A stretch of 64,000 nucleotides of DNA from Chelativorans alearensis (GTDB lineage: Bacteria; Pseudomonadota; Alphaproteobacteria; Rhizobiales; Rhizobiaceae). The position numbers were made by a program, and so were the translations under genes. Below, in pieces: positions 42,110 to 50,050 of the stretch (within the stretch, counting starts at the first letter, position 1; the number at the start of each line of letters is the position of its first letter). The DNA lies in NCBI RefSeq assembly GCF_010993735.1, contig NZ_WQNI01000001.1, forward strand, positions 62,001 to 126,000, read 5' to 3'. The notes beneath the pieces are model-generated. The model worked only from the letters and a program-made list of their open reading frames with translations, was not told where the DNA came from and did no database searches.

Positions 42110-44179
42110 ATGAGCACTATTCTAAACGCCCGAGGTGTCCCTCTCCCTTACAGCACCAAGTCCGTCAACCACTTTTCGGCAACGAACTCCGGGCCGCAGC
42201 TATATGGCACGAACAGCCATGACTCCCTCTGGGGCGACGGCAGTGTCGATGTCACCATGTATGGCGGCGCCGGCGACGATATCTACTACCTGTACTCGTC
42301 GACCAACAGGGCATTCGAAGCGCCGGGCGAAGGCGTCGACACGATCGTCACCTGGATGGATTACACGTTGCCGGACAATTTCGAGAACCTGAGGGTTACC
42401 GGCGACGGGCGCCAGGCCACCGGCAACGATGCCGATAACATCATTCTGGGCAAGAACGGGACCCAGACCCTCGACGGCGGCAAGGGCGACGATGTGCTTA
42501 AGGGCGGCGCGGGAGCCGACAAATTTTTTATCAAAGCCGGCAATGGAAGCGACCTGATCCTCGATTTCACGGCAGAGGACAGGGTCCGCATCGAAGGATA
42601 CGGGATAACCTCATTCGCCGACCTCAAGGCGAGGATGGTCCAGTCGGGCACCGATGTTCGGGTCGACCTCGGCGGGGGCGAGATACTTGTATTCGCGAAC
42701 ACCACCATCGACCAGCTCGATGAGAGCCAGTTCACGATCGACGACGCACCGGAGAACAGCGTGCTCAACGCCAAGGGCGTCCCGCTTTTCTATAGCGGAG
42801 CCTCGGTCAACCACTACTCGGCGTCGGATGCCGGCCCCGAGCTTTACGGCAGCGCCGGTAACGACACGATGTGGGGCGATGCGAGCGTCGACGTCACCAT
42901 GTATGGCGGCGCTGGCGACGACATATATCGTCTCTATTCGGCGACCAACCGCGTTAGCGAAGCCTCCGACGAGGGCGTCGACACGATCGTCACCTGGATG
43001 AGCTACGCCTTGCCGGACAATTTCGAGAACCTGAAAGTCACCGGCAACGGGCGTTATGCCTTCGGCAACGATGCCGACAACATCGTCATGGGCGGAGACC
43101 GCTCGCAAACGCTGGATGGCGGCAAGGGCGACGACGTTCTCAAAGGCGGCGGGGGTGCCGATATATTCAACATCGAAGCCGGCAACGGGAGCGACCTGAT
43201 CCTCGACTTTGCGGCCGAGGACACGGTGCGCCTTAACGGCTACGGGATCACCTCGTTCGAGGAGGTGCTGGCCGGAATGACCCAAGCAGGCAATGACGTC
43301 CACCTTGACCTTGGCGGCGGCGAGACCCTGGTTTTCGCCGACACCAACGTCGGCCAGTTCGAGGAAAGCCAATTCCAGCTTCAGCTCGACAGGTCGAATT
43401 TCCAGCTGACCTTTTCGGATGAATTCAACACGCTGGATCTATGGAACGGAGAGTCCGGCACCTGGGATACGAACTTCTGGTGGGGCCGGGAGAACGGGAG
43501 CACACTCTACAAGAATGAAGAGTTGCAGTGGTACGTCCAGCCCGACTACGAGCCCACCAATCCGGTCAACCCGTTCAGCACGGACAATGGCGTTGTCACG
43601 ATCACTGCCGAGCGCGCGCCCGAGGACATCCGCCCCTATATCGAGAACTATGAGTATACCTCGGGCCTGTTGACGACCTACGAGTCCTTTGCCCAGAAAT
43701 ACGGCTACTTCGAAATGCGTGCCGACATGCCGGAGAACGATGGCACCTGGCCGGCTTTCTGGCTTTTGCCGAAGGATCAGTCGTGGCCGCCCGAACTCGA
43801 TGTCGTGGAGATGCGCGGGCAGGAGCCGAACAGGCTAGACCTGACCGCCCACACGAAACAGACGGGCAGCCAGACCGAAATCCTCTCGTCGGTCAACGTC
43901 TCGGACACCTCGGGCTTTCATACCTATGGCGTGCTGTGGACCGAGGATGACCTCGTTTGGTATTTCGACGATGTCGAGGTTGCGCGCACATCCACACCAG
44001 CCGACATGCATAAGGAAATGTACCTGCTGGCCAACCTCGCGGTGGGCGGTATCGCCGGCGAGCCCGATGACGGCTTGGCCGTGCCTGCCGAGATGCAGAT
44101 TGACTATATCCGCGCGTATGCGCTGGACGATCTTCAGACCGGTGTTGCCGCTACTGCAGACAGCGAAGGGACGTTCTGA
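42110..44179 (+). CDS. RTX-type secreted GH16 glycanase (ExsH/PlyA-like exopolysaccharide depolymerase)
   Basis: A 689-residue protein without a Sec signal. Two near-identical modules of about 214 residues cover the N-terminal 430 residues, each containing RTX-like calcium sites (MYGGAGDDIY, LDGGKGDDVLKGG). The GH16 beta-jellyroll domain spans about 433-673 (LTFSDEFNTLDLW, EMRADMPENDGTWPAFWLLP) with the catalytic motif ELDVVE (Glu562, Asp564, Glu567). Such enzymes cleave beta-glucan-like or succinoglycan-type exopolysaccharide. The adjacent HlyD/ABC genes are the probable exporter, as in rhizobial PrsDE-ExsH systems. A GTG directly precedes the ATG. A 23-bp palindrome lies upstream. Confidence 0.88.
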   Translation: MSTILNARGVPLPYSTKSVNHFSATNSGPQLYGTNSHDSLWGDGSVDVTMYGGAGDDIYYLYSSTNRAFEAPGEGVDTIVTWMDYTLPDNFENLRVTGDGRQATGNDADNIILGKNGTQTLDGGKGDDVLKGGAGADKFFIKAGNGSDLILDFTAEDRVRIEGYGITSFADLKARMVQSGTDVRVDLGGGEILVFANTTIDQLDESQFTIDDAPENSVLNAKGVPLFYSGASVNHYSASDAGPELYGSAGNDTMWGDASVDVTMYGGAGDDIYRLYSATNRVSEASDEGVDTIVTWMSYALPDNFENLKVTGNGRYAFGNDADNIVMGGDRSQTLDGGKGDDVLKGGGGADIFNIEAGNGSDLILDFAAEDTVRLNGYGITSFEEVLAGMTQAGNDVHLDLGGGETLVFADTNVGQFEESQFQLQLDRSNFQLTFSDEFNTLDLWNGESGTWDTNFWWGRENGSTLYKNEELQWYVQPDYEPTNPVNPFSTDNGVVTITAERAPEDIRPYIENYEYTSGLLTTYESFAQKYGYFEMRADMPENDGTWPAFWLLPKDQSWPPELDVVEMRGQEPNRLDLTAHTKQTGSQTEILSSVNVSDTSGFHTYGVLWTEDDLVWYFDDVEVARTSTPADMHKEMYLLANLAVGGIAGEPDDGLAVPAEMQIDYIRAYALDDLQTGVAATADSEGTF
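42119..43382 (+). repeat. Internal tandem duplication of a ~642-bp module within the GH16 gene
   Basis: Copy 1 (42119-42760) and copy 2 (42761-43382) encode parallel modules: ILNARGVPL versus VLNAKGVPL, then SVDVTMYGGAGDDIY, EGVDTIVTWM, LPDNFENL, TLDGGKGDDVLKGG and AGNGSDLILDF in both. The offset is 642 bp (214 codons). Conservation at nucleotide level is also high, suggesting a fairly recent duplication or ongoing homogenisation. Confidence 0.9.
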
Positions 44180-44224
44180 AGGGCGCGGCGGGTCTCTTGC
44201 CGGACTGGCGCGGGGACAAGTAGC

Positions 44225-44509
44225 TCAGTAAACGATCGCGAACCGGTTGGGCGCTTTTCCCGGGTCGGCTCTCTCGGTCGCGACGTCGGCAACGGAAGCC
44301 GCCGGCGGGCCCTTCGCCAGCCGCTCCAGCATGGTTTCGATCGCACTCCCGCGCCCGACGATCAGCGCCGTCACCGCGCCGTCGGGCTCGTTGCGCACCC
44401 AACCGGTCAGCCCCAGCCGCTCGGCTTCCTCGCGGGTCCATGCACGGAAGTTCACGCCCTGCACCCTGCCGGTGATGCGCACGCGCCTCGCCTCCAGACC
44501 ATCCTTCAC
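44225..44509 (-). CDS. acyP: Acylphosphatase
   Basis: A 94-residue protein matching the full family length. The signature [12 protein letters not shown] contains the phosphate-binding arginine (Arg22), and [13 protein letters not shown] holds the catalytic asparagine (Asn40). It hydrolyses acyl phosphates. The start codon is GTG, strongly supported by AGGAGG 7 nt upstream. It is separated from rraA by a terminator-like hairpin, so it may have its own promoter. Confidence 0.93.
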   Translation of the reverse strand: MKDGLEARRVRITGRVQGVNFRAWTREEAERLGLTGWVRNEPDGAVTALIVGRGSAIETMLERLAKGPPAASVADVATERADPGKAPNRFAIVY

Positions 44510-44614
44510 GGCAGCCTCCTGTTCCCTTCGATTGGAATCTGCCGCAACGATCCGGAAAATCCAGTCGCAAACATCTAGTGGAGGAAGATCGCCGAGGACC
44601 CACAGCTAAAGAGG

Positions 44615-44634
44615 CGCACTGATAGGGCAGTGCG
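44615..44634 (-). terminator. Terminator-like hairpin downstream of the dehydratase/RraA operon
   Basis: CGCACTG (44615-44621) and CAGTGCG (44628-44634) form a 7-bp stem with a 6-nt loop directly after the rraA-like stop at 44637 on the minus strand. The downstream minus-strand sequence begins CCTCTTTAG, a weak U-rich tail. Confidence 0.6.
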
Positions 44635-44636
44635 AT

Positions 44637-45362
44637 CTACCGACCTTTCTCCTTCCGCCATAAGGCGAACTTTTCGAGGTTCTCATCCTTCGTCGCCGGA
44701 TAAAGGCCGATGATCGTCGCGCCGGCCTTGACCTGCTCGGCCACGAAATCCTCATAAGCCGTCATCTCGACCGCCTCATCCGCCACTTCGTCGGCCAGAT
44801 TCGCGGGTATGACGATGACGCTGTCCGCGTCGCCCACCACGATATCGCCGGGGAAGACGGCGACATCGCCGCAGCCGATGGGCACGTCGATGTCGATGGC
44901 TTCGTGAAGCGTCAGGTTCGTCGGGGAGGAGGGGCGGGTATGGTAGGCGGGGATGTCGAGTTCGCCGATCACCGCTGCGTCGCGAAAGCCGCCGTCGGTG
45001 ACGACACCGGCGCCGCCGCGCACCATCAGCCGCGTGATGAGGATGTCGCCGGCCGACGCGGCACGGGCGTCCTTGCGGCTGTCCATCACAAGGACCGCGC
45101 CGGGCGGACATATTTCGATGGCCTTGCGCTGGGGGTGGTCGGGGTTGCGGAACTCCTCAAGCCGGTTGCGGTCCTCGCGGGCGGGCATATAGCGGAGCGT
45201 GAATGCGGGGCCGACCATGTTTCGCCCCTTGGGCGCCACCGGGCGCACGTCCTGGATAACCTGGTTGCGCAGGCCGCGCTTGAAGAGGGCCGTCGCCAGC
45301 GTGGCGACGGAGACCTGCATCAGCTTCTCTCGGGTGGCATCGGAAAGCGGTTCCTTGGTCAT
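44637..45362 (-). CDS. RraA-like protein (HMG/CHA aldolase-type family)
   Basis: A 241-residue protein of the RraA/4-hydroxy-4-methyl-2-oxoglutarate aldolase fold. Characteristic patterns are VSVATLATALFKRGLRNQVI, GPAFTLRYMPAR, GAVLVMDSRKDARAASAGDI, GGAGVVTDGGFRD and PGDIVVGDADSVIVIP. Members act as oxaloacetate decarboxylases, aldolases or modulators of RNase E; in sugar-acid operons a metabolic role is more likely. Its ATG at 45362 lies 14 nt after the dehydratase stop, with GAGGGG upstream, so the two genes are co-transcribed. It may process the 2-oxo-3-deoxy acid made by the dehydratase, but that is inference. Confidence 0.85.
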   Translation of the reverse strand: MTKEPLSDATREKLMQVSVATLATALFKRGLRNQVIQDVRPVAPKGRNMVGPAFTLRYMPAREDRNRLEEFRNPDHPQRKAIEICPPGAVLVMDSRKDARAASAGDILITRLMVRGGAGVVTDGGFRDAAVIGELDIPAYHTRPSSPTNLTLHEAIDIDVPIGCGDVAVFPGDIVVGDADSVIVIPANLADEVADEAVEMTAYEDFVAEQVKAGATIIGLYPATKDENLEKFALWRKEKGR

Positions 45363-45376
45363 GCTGCTTGCACCCC

Positions 45377-47119
45377 TCAATTGATTTCCGGCTCGTCCAC
45401 CTTGGGGCCGAACTCGGTGCCAAGGAAGTCGAAATCGCAACCCTTGTCGGCCTGCTGGATGTGGCGGGAGAACATCCAGCCGTAGCCGCGGCCGTAGCGT
45501 GGGGCGGGCGGGGTCCAGGCCTTGCGGCGGGCGGCGAGTTCCTCATCGCTGACGCGCATGTCGAGCGTGCGGTTGGGGACGTCGATCTCGACGATGTCGC
45601 CGGTCTTCAAGAGCGCCAGCGGGCCGCCGACATAGGCTTCAGGTGCCACGTGCAGCACGCAGGCGCCGTAGGAGGTGCCGGACATGCGTGCATCGGAGAG
45701 GCGCAGCATGTCGCGGTGGCCTTTTTTCAGAAGCGCCTTGGGCATGGGGATCATGCCCCATTCGGGCATGCCCGGCCCGCCCTGCGGCCCGGCATTGCGC
45801 AGCACCAGGACGGTGTCGGGTGAGATGTCGAGGTTTTCGTCGTCGATGATCTTCTTGAGGTCCGCGTAGCTGTCGGCGACGAGTGCCGGGCCGGAATGCT
45901 TGTAGAATTTCGGGTCGCAGGCGGCGGGCTTGATGACGGCGCCGTCGGGGGCGAGGTTGCCCTTGAGCACGGCCAGCGAACCCTCGTGATAGACGGGGTT
46001 GTCGATGGTGCGGATGACGTCGTCGTTGTAGACCTCCGCGCCCTCCAGTCCCTCCTCAAGCGGCCGGCCCGTCACAGTGAGCGCGGCGCGGTCGAGCTTG
46101 TCGCCGAGATTGTTCATCAACGCGCGCAGGCCGCCGGCATAGTAGAAATCCTCCATGAGGTAGGTCTCGCCAGCCGGGCGTACGTTGGCGATGACGGGGG
46201 TGGTGTGGCCGATGGCATCCAGGTCCTCCAGGCTCAGATCGAGGCCTGCCCGGCGGGCGATGGCGATCAGATGAATGACGGCGTTGGTGGAGCAGCCCAT
46301 GGACATGGCCACGGTGGCGGCGTTGCGCACCGCGGCCTCGGTGAGGATGTTTTCGGGCGTCAGGTCTTCCCACACCATGTCGACGATGCGCCGGCCTGCG
46401 GCCGCGCACATGCGCTGGTGGTTGGAATCGGCGGCGGGAATGGAGCTGGCGCCGGGCAGCGTCAGGCCCAGGGCCTCGGCAATCGCCGTCATGGTGGAGG
46501 CGGTGCCCATGGTCATGCAGTGGCCGTAGGAGCGGGCGATCCCGGCCTCGACGCCGACCCACTCCTCCTTGGTGATGGTGCCGGCGCGGCGCTCGTCCCA
46601 GTATTTGAAGCCGTCGGTGCCGGAGCCCAGCACCTTGCCCTTGTAGTTGCCGCGCAGCATCGGCCCCGCCGGCACGTAGATAAAGGGCAGTCCCATGGAG
46701 AGCGCGCCCATGACAAGGCCCGGCGTGGTCTTGTCGCAGCCGCCCATCAGCACCGCGCCGTCGACCGGGTGCGAGCGCAGCAGCTCTTCCGTCTCCATGG
46801 CCAGCATGTTGCGGTAGAGCATGGTGGTGGGCTTGACGAAATTCTCGCTGAGCGAAAGCGCCGGCAGCTCCATCGGGAAGCCGCCCGCCTGGAAGATGCC
46901 GCGCTTGATGTCGTCCACGCGGTGCTTGAAATGGGCGTGGCAGGGCTGGGCATCGGACCATGTGTTGACGACGGCGATGACGGGCTTGCCCACCCAGTCC
47001 TCGGGACCGTAGCCCATCTGCATGGTGCGCGAGCGGTGACCGAAGGAGCGGAAGTCGTCCGGCGCCATCCAGCGCGCGCTGCGTAGATCTTCGGGGGAGC
47101 GCCTGTTTGCGATCGTCAT
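45377..47119 (-). CDS. IlvD/Edd-family sugar-acid dehydratase (L-arabinonate dehydratase-like)
   Basis: A 580-residue iron-sulfur dehydratase. Cysteines at 60 (NTWSDAQPC), 128 (MGGCDKTTPG) and 201 (YGHCMTMGTAST) have the spacing of the 2Fe-2S ligands of rhizobial L-arabinonate dehydratase. The catalytic serine region is SDARMSGTSYGACVLHVAPE. It removes water from an aldonate to give a 2-oxo-3-deoxy acid. D-xylonate or related aldonates are possible alternatives. GGAGG precedes the ATG. It is divergent from a GntR regulator across a large palindrome and co-transcribed with the RraA-like gene; the nearby dctPQM probably imports the aldonate. Confidence 0.88.
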   Translation of the reverse strand: MTIANRRSPEDLRSARWMAPDDFRSFGHRSRTMQMGYGPEDWVGKPVIAVVNTWSDAQPCHAHFKHRVDDIKRGIFQAGGFPMELPALSLSENFVKPTTMLYRNMLAMETEELLRSHPVDGAVLMGGCDKTTPGLVMGALSMGLPFIYVPAGPMLRGNYKGKVLGSGTDGFKYWDERRAGTITKEEWVGVEAGIARSYGHCMTMGTASTMTAIAEALGLTLPGASSIPAADSNHQRMCAAAGRRIVDMVWEDLTPENILTEAAVRNAATVAMSMGCSTNAVIHLIAIARRAGLDLSLEDLDAIGHTTPVIANVRPAGETYLMEDFYYAGGLRALMNNLGDKLDRAALTVTGRPLEEGLEGAEVYNDDVIRTIDNPVYHEGSLAVLKGNLAPDGAVIKPAACDPKFYKHSGPALVADSYADLKKIIDDENLDISPDTVLVLRNAGPQGGPGMPEWGMIPMPKALLKKGHRDMLRLSDARMSGTSYGACVLHVAPEAYVGGPLALLKTGDIVEIDVPNRTLDMRVSDEELAARRKAWTPPAPRYGRGYGWMFSRHIQQADKGCDFDFLGTEFGPKVDEPEIN

Positions 47120-47212
47120 CTGTCCTCCAGTTGCCGCCGAGCGGCCTTTGCAGGGCTTTGAGCGGCGCGGGCGCCCAACCCATTTCCGCCCGCCGCGTGT
47201 TCGTGTTGGACG

Positions 47213-47254
47213 CCTGTCCGAAAGTGATGTATTAATATATCACTATCGGACAGG
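47213..47254. promoter_or_regulatory. Large palindromic operator between the dehydratase and gntR genes
   Basis: CCTGTCCG (47213-47220) pairs with CGGACAGG (47247-47254), and AGTGAT (47223-47228) pairs with ATCACT (47239-47244). Both arm pairs are centred on the same point (47233.5). The AT-rich core contains ATGTATTAATATATCA (47227-47242), closely matching a motif in the dctP promoter near 51.08 kb. It is the obvious autoregulatory and operon-control site for the adjacent GntR protein. Confidence 0.7.
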
Positions 47255-47307
47255 CAATGTGTACGGCCGGTTACGGCGGCGTTCGAGGCAGGAATACGGG
47301 ATAGAGC

Positions 47308-48030
47308 ATGGATACCGCCATCGAGAATCGGGCCGAAACCGCGCCCAAGCACTGGGCATTCGATCGCAAGCTTCCCCTGGCGGACCAGCTTTACGGCCAT
47401 TTGCGCGAGCGTATCATATCGCTGGAACTGCCGCCGGGCACCTCTCTCTCGCGTAATGAGCTCTCCGACTTCTATCGCGTCAGCCAGACGCCGCTGCGCG
47501 ACGCCATCCTGCGGCTGGAGAAGGAGGGGCTCGTCGAGATCTTCCCGCAGTCGCGCACCGTCGTCACGCGCATCGACACCGGGCGTGTGCGCGAAGACCA
47601 ATTCCTGCGCTCCGCCGTGGAGACGGAGATCATCGCCCTCATTGCCGCAGACCCGGACAAGAGCCGGCTCGCCCCCGTCCGCGACGCCTTCGCGCGGCAG
47701 GTCGCCATCAGTGACCGGAACGGCGATTTCCAGGATTTCGTCAAGCTCGACAAGGCGTTCCACCGGCAGCTTTTCGCCGCCGCCGACAAGCTCGGTCTCT
47801 ACGCCCTGATCGACGAGCGCAGCGGCCAGCTCGACCGGGTGCGGCGCTTCCACCTTCATCTGCCCGACGAGGGAAAGATGCAGCAGGTGATCGCCGACCA
47901 CCGCGCCATCCTCGCCGCCGTCGAGGCGGGCGACGTCGAAGGGGCGCGTGTGGCCATGCGCAGCCATCTCTCCGGAACGCTGAGCAAACTCGACGAGCTG
48001 GCGGCGCGGTTTCCCGACAGCTTCGGCTGA
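47308..48030 (+). CDS. GntR-family transcriptional regulator (FadR/FCD subfamily)
   Basis: A 240-residue regulator. The winged helix covers residues 24-92 (LADQLYGHLRERIISLELPP, LSRNELSDFYRVSQTPLRDA, LRLEKEGLVEIFPQSRTVVT). The all-helical FCD ligand domain covers about 100-235, with metal/carboxylate residues expected around DKAFHRQLF and VIADHRAILAAVEAGD. FCD proteins usually sense sugar acids and repress catabolic genes. It lies between the aldonate dehydratase operon (divergent) and a TRAP operon (convergent, stop 8 nt away), and the same DNA motif occurs in both promoters. Local repressor of aldonate uptake and dehydration is the likely role. Confidence 0.92.
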   Translation: MDTAIENRAETAPKHWAFDRKLPLADQLYGHLRERIISLELPPGTSLSRNELSDFYRVSQTPLRDAILRLEKEGLVEIFPQSRTVVTRIDTGRVREDQFLRSAVETEIIALIAADPDKSRLAPVRDAFARQVAISDRNGDFQDFVKLDKAFHRQLFAAADKLGLYALIDERSGQLDRVRRFHLHLPDEGKMQQVIADHRAILAAVEAGDVEGARVAMRSHLSGTLSKLDELAARFPDSFG

Positions 48031-48038
48031 AGCGCTGA

Positions 48039-49331
48039 TCATCGCGCCGGCCCCATCACCGCGTCGGGGAGGAACAGCACCACCTGCGGGAAGAGCGCCA
48101 TCACCGCCACCAGCGCCAGCATGGCCGCCAAGAACGGCCAGGACCAGCGGATGAACTCGGTGAAGCTGCATTTGAGGATGCCGCAGACCGTGTACATGAT
48201 GACGCCGACCGGCGGCGTGTTGCCGCCCATGGTGACGAGGATGATCATCAGGACGCCGACATGCACCGGGTCGAAGCCGGCGAGCACCAGGCTCGGCAGC
48301 ACCAGCGGCGTGATCAGGAGCACGTTCACCGTCGCCTCCATGATCGTGCCTGCCAGGAAGACGATGATCAGCACGACGAACAGCGTCAGGTAACGTTCGC
48401 CGGCGAAGTCGGTGAGGAAAACGGCGATGGCGTGCGGCGCCTGCTCGATGGTGAGCGCGTGGCCGAGCACGGCACCCATGGCGACGATGAGCATCACCAT
48501 GCCGATGTCGCACACCGAATCCTCCATGGCCTTGAGGAAGCGCGCGAAAGTGAGCTCGCGGTGCATGAAGACGCCGACGATAAGTGCGTAGACGACGACA
48601 ATGGCACCCGCTTCCGTTGCCGTGAAGAAGCCGTAGCGGAAGCCGACCAGCAGGAAGACGGGAAAGGCGAGCGCCCAGAAGCAGCTCAGGAAAGCGCGTC
48701 CGACCTCGCCCGCGCGCGGCCTTTCGGCAAGCTCCGGCGCATAGCCGTTCCTGCGGGCGATGACCGCCGTGGTGAAAAGGAGCGTGAGCGTCATCAGGAG
48801 GCCCGGCACAACCCCGCCAAGCAAAAGCCGGCCGATCGAGACCTCCGCCACGAAGCCGAACAGAATGAGGCCGATGGAGGGCGGGATGGTCGCGGTGATG
48901 ATGGAGGAAAAGGCGATGACGGAGGCGGAAAAGCCCCTTGGGTAGCCGCGCTGCGCCATCGCGTCGCCGAGCAGGCGCGCCTCCATTGCCGCGTCGGCCA
49001 CCGCCGAGCCGGAGATGCCGCCCATCAAGGCGCTCAAGGCGATCGACACCTGCGCCAGGCCGCCGGTCATCCAGCCGGTGAGGAGCCGCGCGAAATGCAG
49101 GAGCCGCTCTGTGATGCCGGTGCTGTTCATCAGGTTGCCGGCCAGGATGAAGAAAGGGACAGCGAGCAGCGGGTAGGACTGGGTGGCGCCGTACATGCGC
49201 TGCAGCGCTACGGTCATCGGCATGTAGTCGCCAAGCATGAAGACCGGGATCGTCGCCAGCGCCAGCGCGAAGGCGACCGGAACGCTGACGAAGAGGAAGA
49301 CGAAGAAGAGGAGCGCGACGGCGGTCAGCAT
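48039..49331 (-). CDS. dctM: TRAP transporter large permease (DctM family)
   Basis: A 430-residue, twelve-helix membrane protein. DctM hallmarks are AVPFFILAGNLMNSTGITERLL, GGISGSAVADAAMEARLLGD, IPPSIGLILFGFVAEVSIG and MGGNTPPVGVIMYTVCGIL. The ATG at 49331 overlaps the dctQ stop as TGATG, so translation is coupled; a GTG one codon earlier is an alternative. With the adjacent DctQ and DctP it probably imports the sugar acid used by the dehydratase at 45377-47119. Confidence 0.94.
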   Translation of the reverse strand: MLTAVALLFFVFLFVSVPVAFALALATIPVFMLGDYMPMTVALQRMYGATQSYPLLAVPFFILAGNLMNSTGITERLLHFARLLTGWMTGGLAQVSIALSALMGGISGSAVADAAMEARLLGDAMAQRGYPRGFSASVIAFSSIITATIPPSIGLILFGFVAEVSIGRLLLGGVVPGLLMTLTLLFTTAVIARRNGYAPELAERPRAGEVGRAFLSCFWALAFPVFLLVGFRYGFFTATEAGAIVVVYALIVGVFMHRELTFARFLKAMEDSVCDIGMVMLIVAMGAVLGHALTIEQAPHAIAVFLTDFAGERYLTLFVVLIIVFLAGTIMEATVNVLLITPLVLPSLVLAGFDPVHVGVLMIILVTMGGNTPPVGVIMYTVCGILKCSFTEFIRWSWPFLAAMLALVAVMALFPQVVLFLPDAVMGPAR

Positions 49332-49825
49332 CACATGACGTCCCGCGCCGCGTCGTCACAGCCCGACTGGCCGCGAAGGAGGGCGACCGTCTGCTCGACG
49401 ATGGTGATGAGCATCAGGGCGAAGCCGACCGGCAGCGCCGCCGCCGCCCAGGCGGTCGAAACGCCGGTCATCGGCAGCGGCCGGAACTTCGATATGCCGA
49501 CCAGTTTGATGCCGAAATGGACGAGCAGCACCAGAAGCGCGAGGAGCACCAGCTTGATGGCCAGCTCCAGGACGACTTGCAGCGGGACCGGCAAAGGCTT
49601 CACGGCAAAATCGATGCGGAAGTGACCGCGGCGCTGCAGCGTCAGATCAGCGGCCAGGAAGACCAGCCAGGGAAACAGCGCCTGCGCCACCTCGTCGCTC
49701 CACAATACCGGTTGCCCGCCGTAGCGGCCGATGGTGCCGGCGAACACCACCGCGACGATGGCGCCAAGGACGAAGATTGCCAGAAGGAGCTCGACCTTTC
49801 TGAGGGCCGTCAGAAGATGCGCCAT
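49331..49825 (-). CDS. dctQ: TRAP transporter small permease (DctQ family)
   Basis: A 164-residue protein with four hydrophobic helices and the DctQ pattern AGTIGRYGGQPVLWSDEVAQAL followed by LQRRGHFRIDF. Two starts are possible: ATG 49825 (family-like N-terminus, GGGAGG about 13 nt upstream) and ATG 49888 (21 residues longer, poor Shine-Dalgarno). The open frame continues through the palindromic element and is not coding there. It is coupled to dctM by overlapping stop and start codons. Confidence 0.85.
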   Translation of the reverse strand: MAHLLTALRKVELLLAIFVLGAIVAVVFAGTIGRYGGQPVLWSDEVAQALFPWLVFLAADLTLQRRGHFRIDFAVKPLPVPLQVVLELAIKLVLLALLVLLVHFGIKLVGISKFRPLPMTGVSTAWAAAALPVGFALMLITIVEQTVALLRGQSGCDDAARDVM

Positions 49826-49937
49826 CGCGAACGGCAGCCTCCCTTCACGGTCGGCGGACTGGAGCAGGACAGGATCGGGTTGTGTCATTCTGCCGGATAG
49901 ACTTTGCGGTGGGTGGGAGGGGCGGTCAAGGTTGGGT

Positions 49938-50043
49938 CCCTCCCCGTGAGGGGAGGGGCTGTCGCATGTGGATGAGGTATTTAGTTCGGCTTCGCCAGAA
50001 CCCCCACTCCACACGCGACAACCCTCTCGCAAAGGGGAGAGGG
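49938..50043. repeat. Palindromic intergenic element between dctP and dctQ
   Basis: CCCTCCCC (49938-49945) and GGGGAGGG (49950-49957) form a stem with a GTGA loop. CCCTCTC (50022-50028) and GAGAGGG (50037-50043) form a second. The interior arms CTGTCGCATGTGGA and TCCACACGCGACAA also pair, so the whole 106 bp is one imperfect inverted repeat. It starts 8 nt after the dctP stop on the minus strand and may protect the dctP message. Confidence 0.65.
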
Positions 50044-50050
50044 AAGAGCG

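Noticed and set aside
42119-43382. Repeat array considered as CRISPR or satellite DNA
   Set aside because: There are only two units of 642 bp and they are in-frame protein modules with calcium-binding motifs; no short direct repeats with spacers are present.
47116-49359. A 747-codon minus-strand frame spanning gntR and dctM
   Set aside because: It runs antisense through gntR and out of frame through dctM. The real genes have winged-helix and DctM signatures and proper starts.
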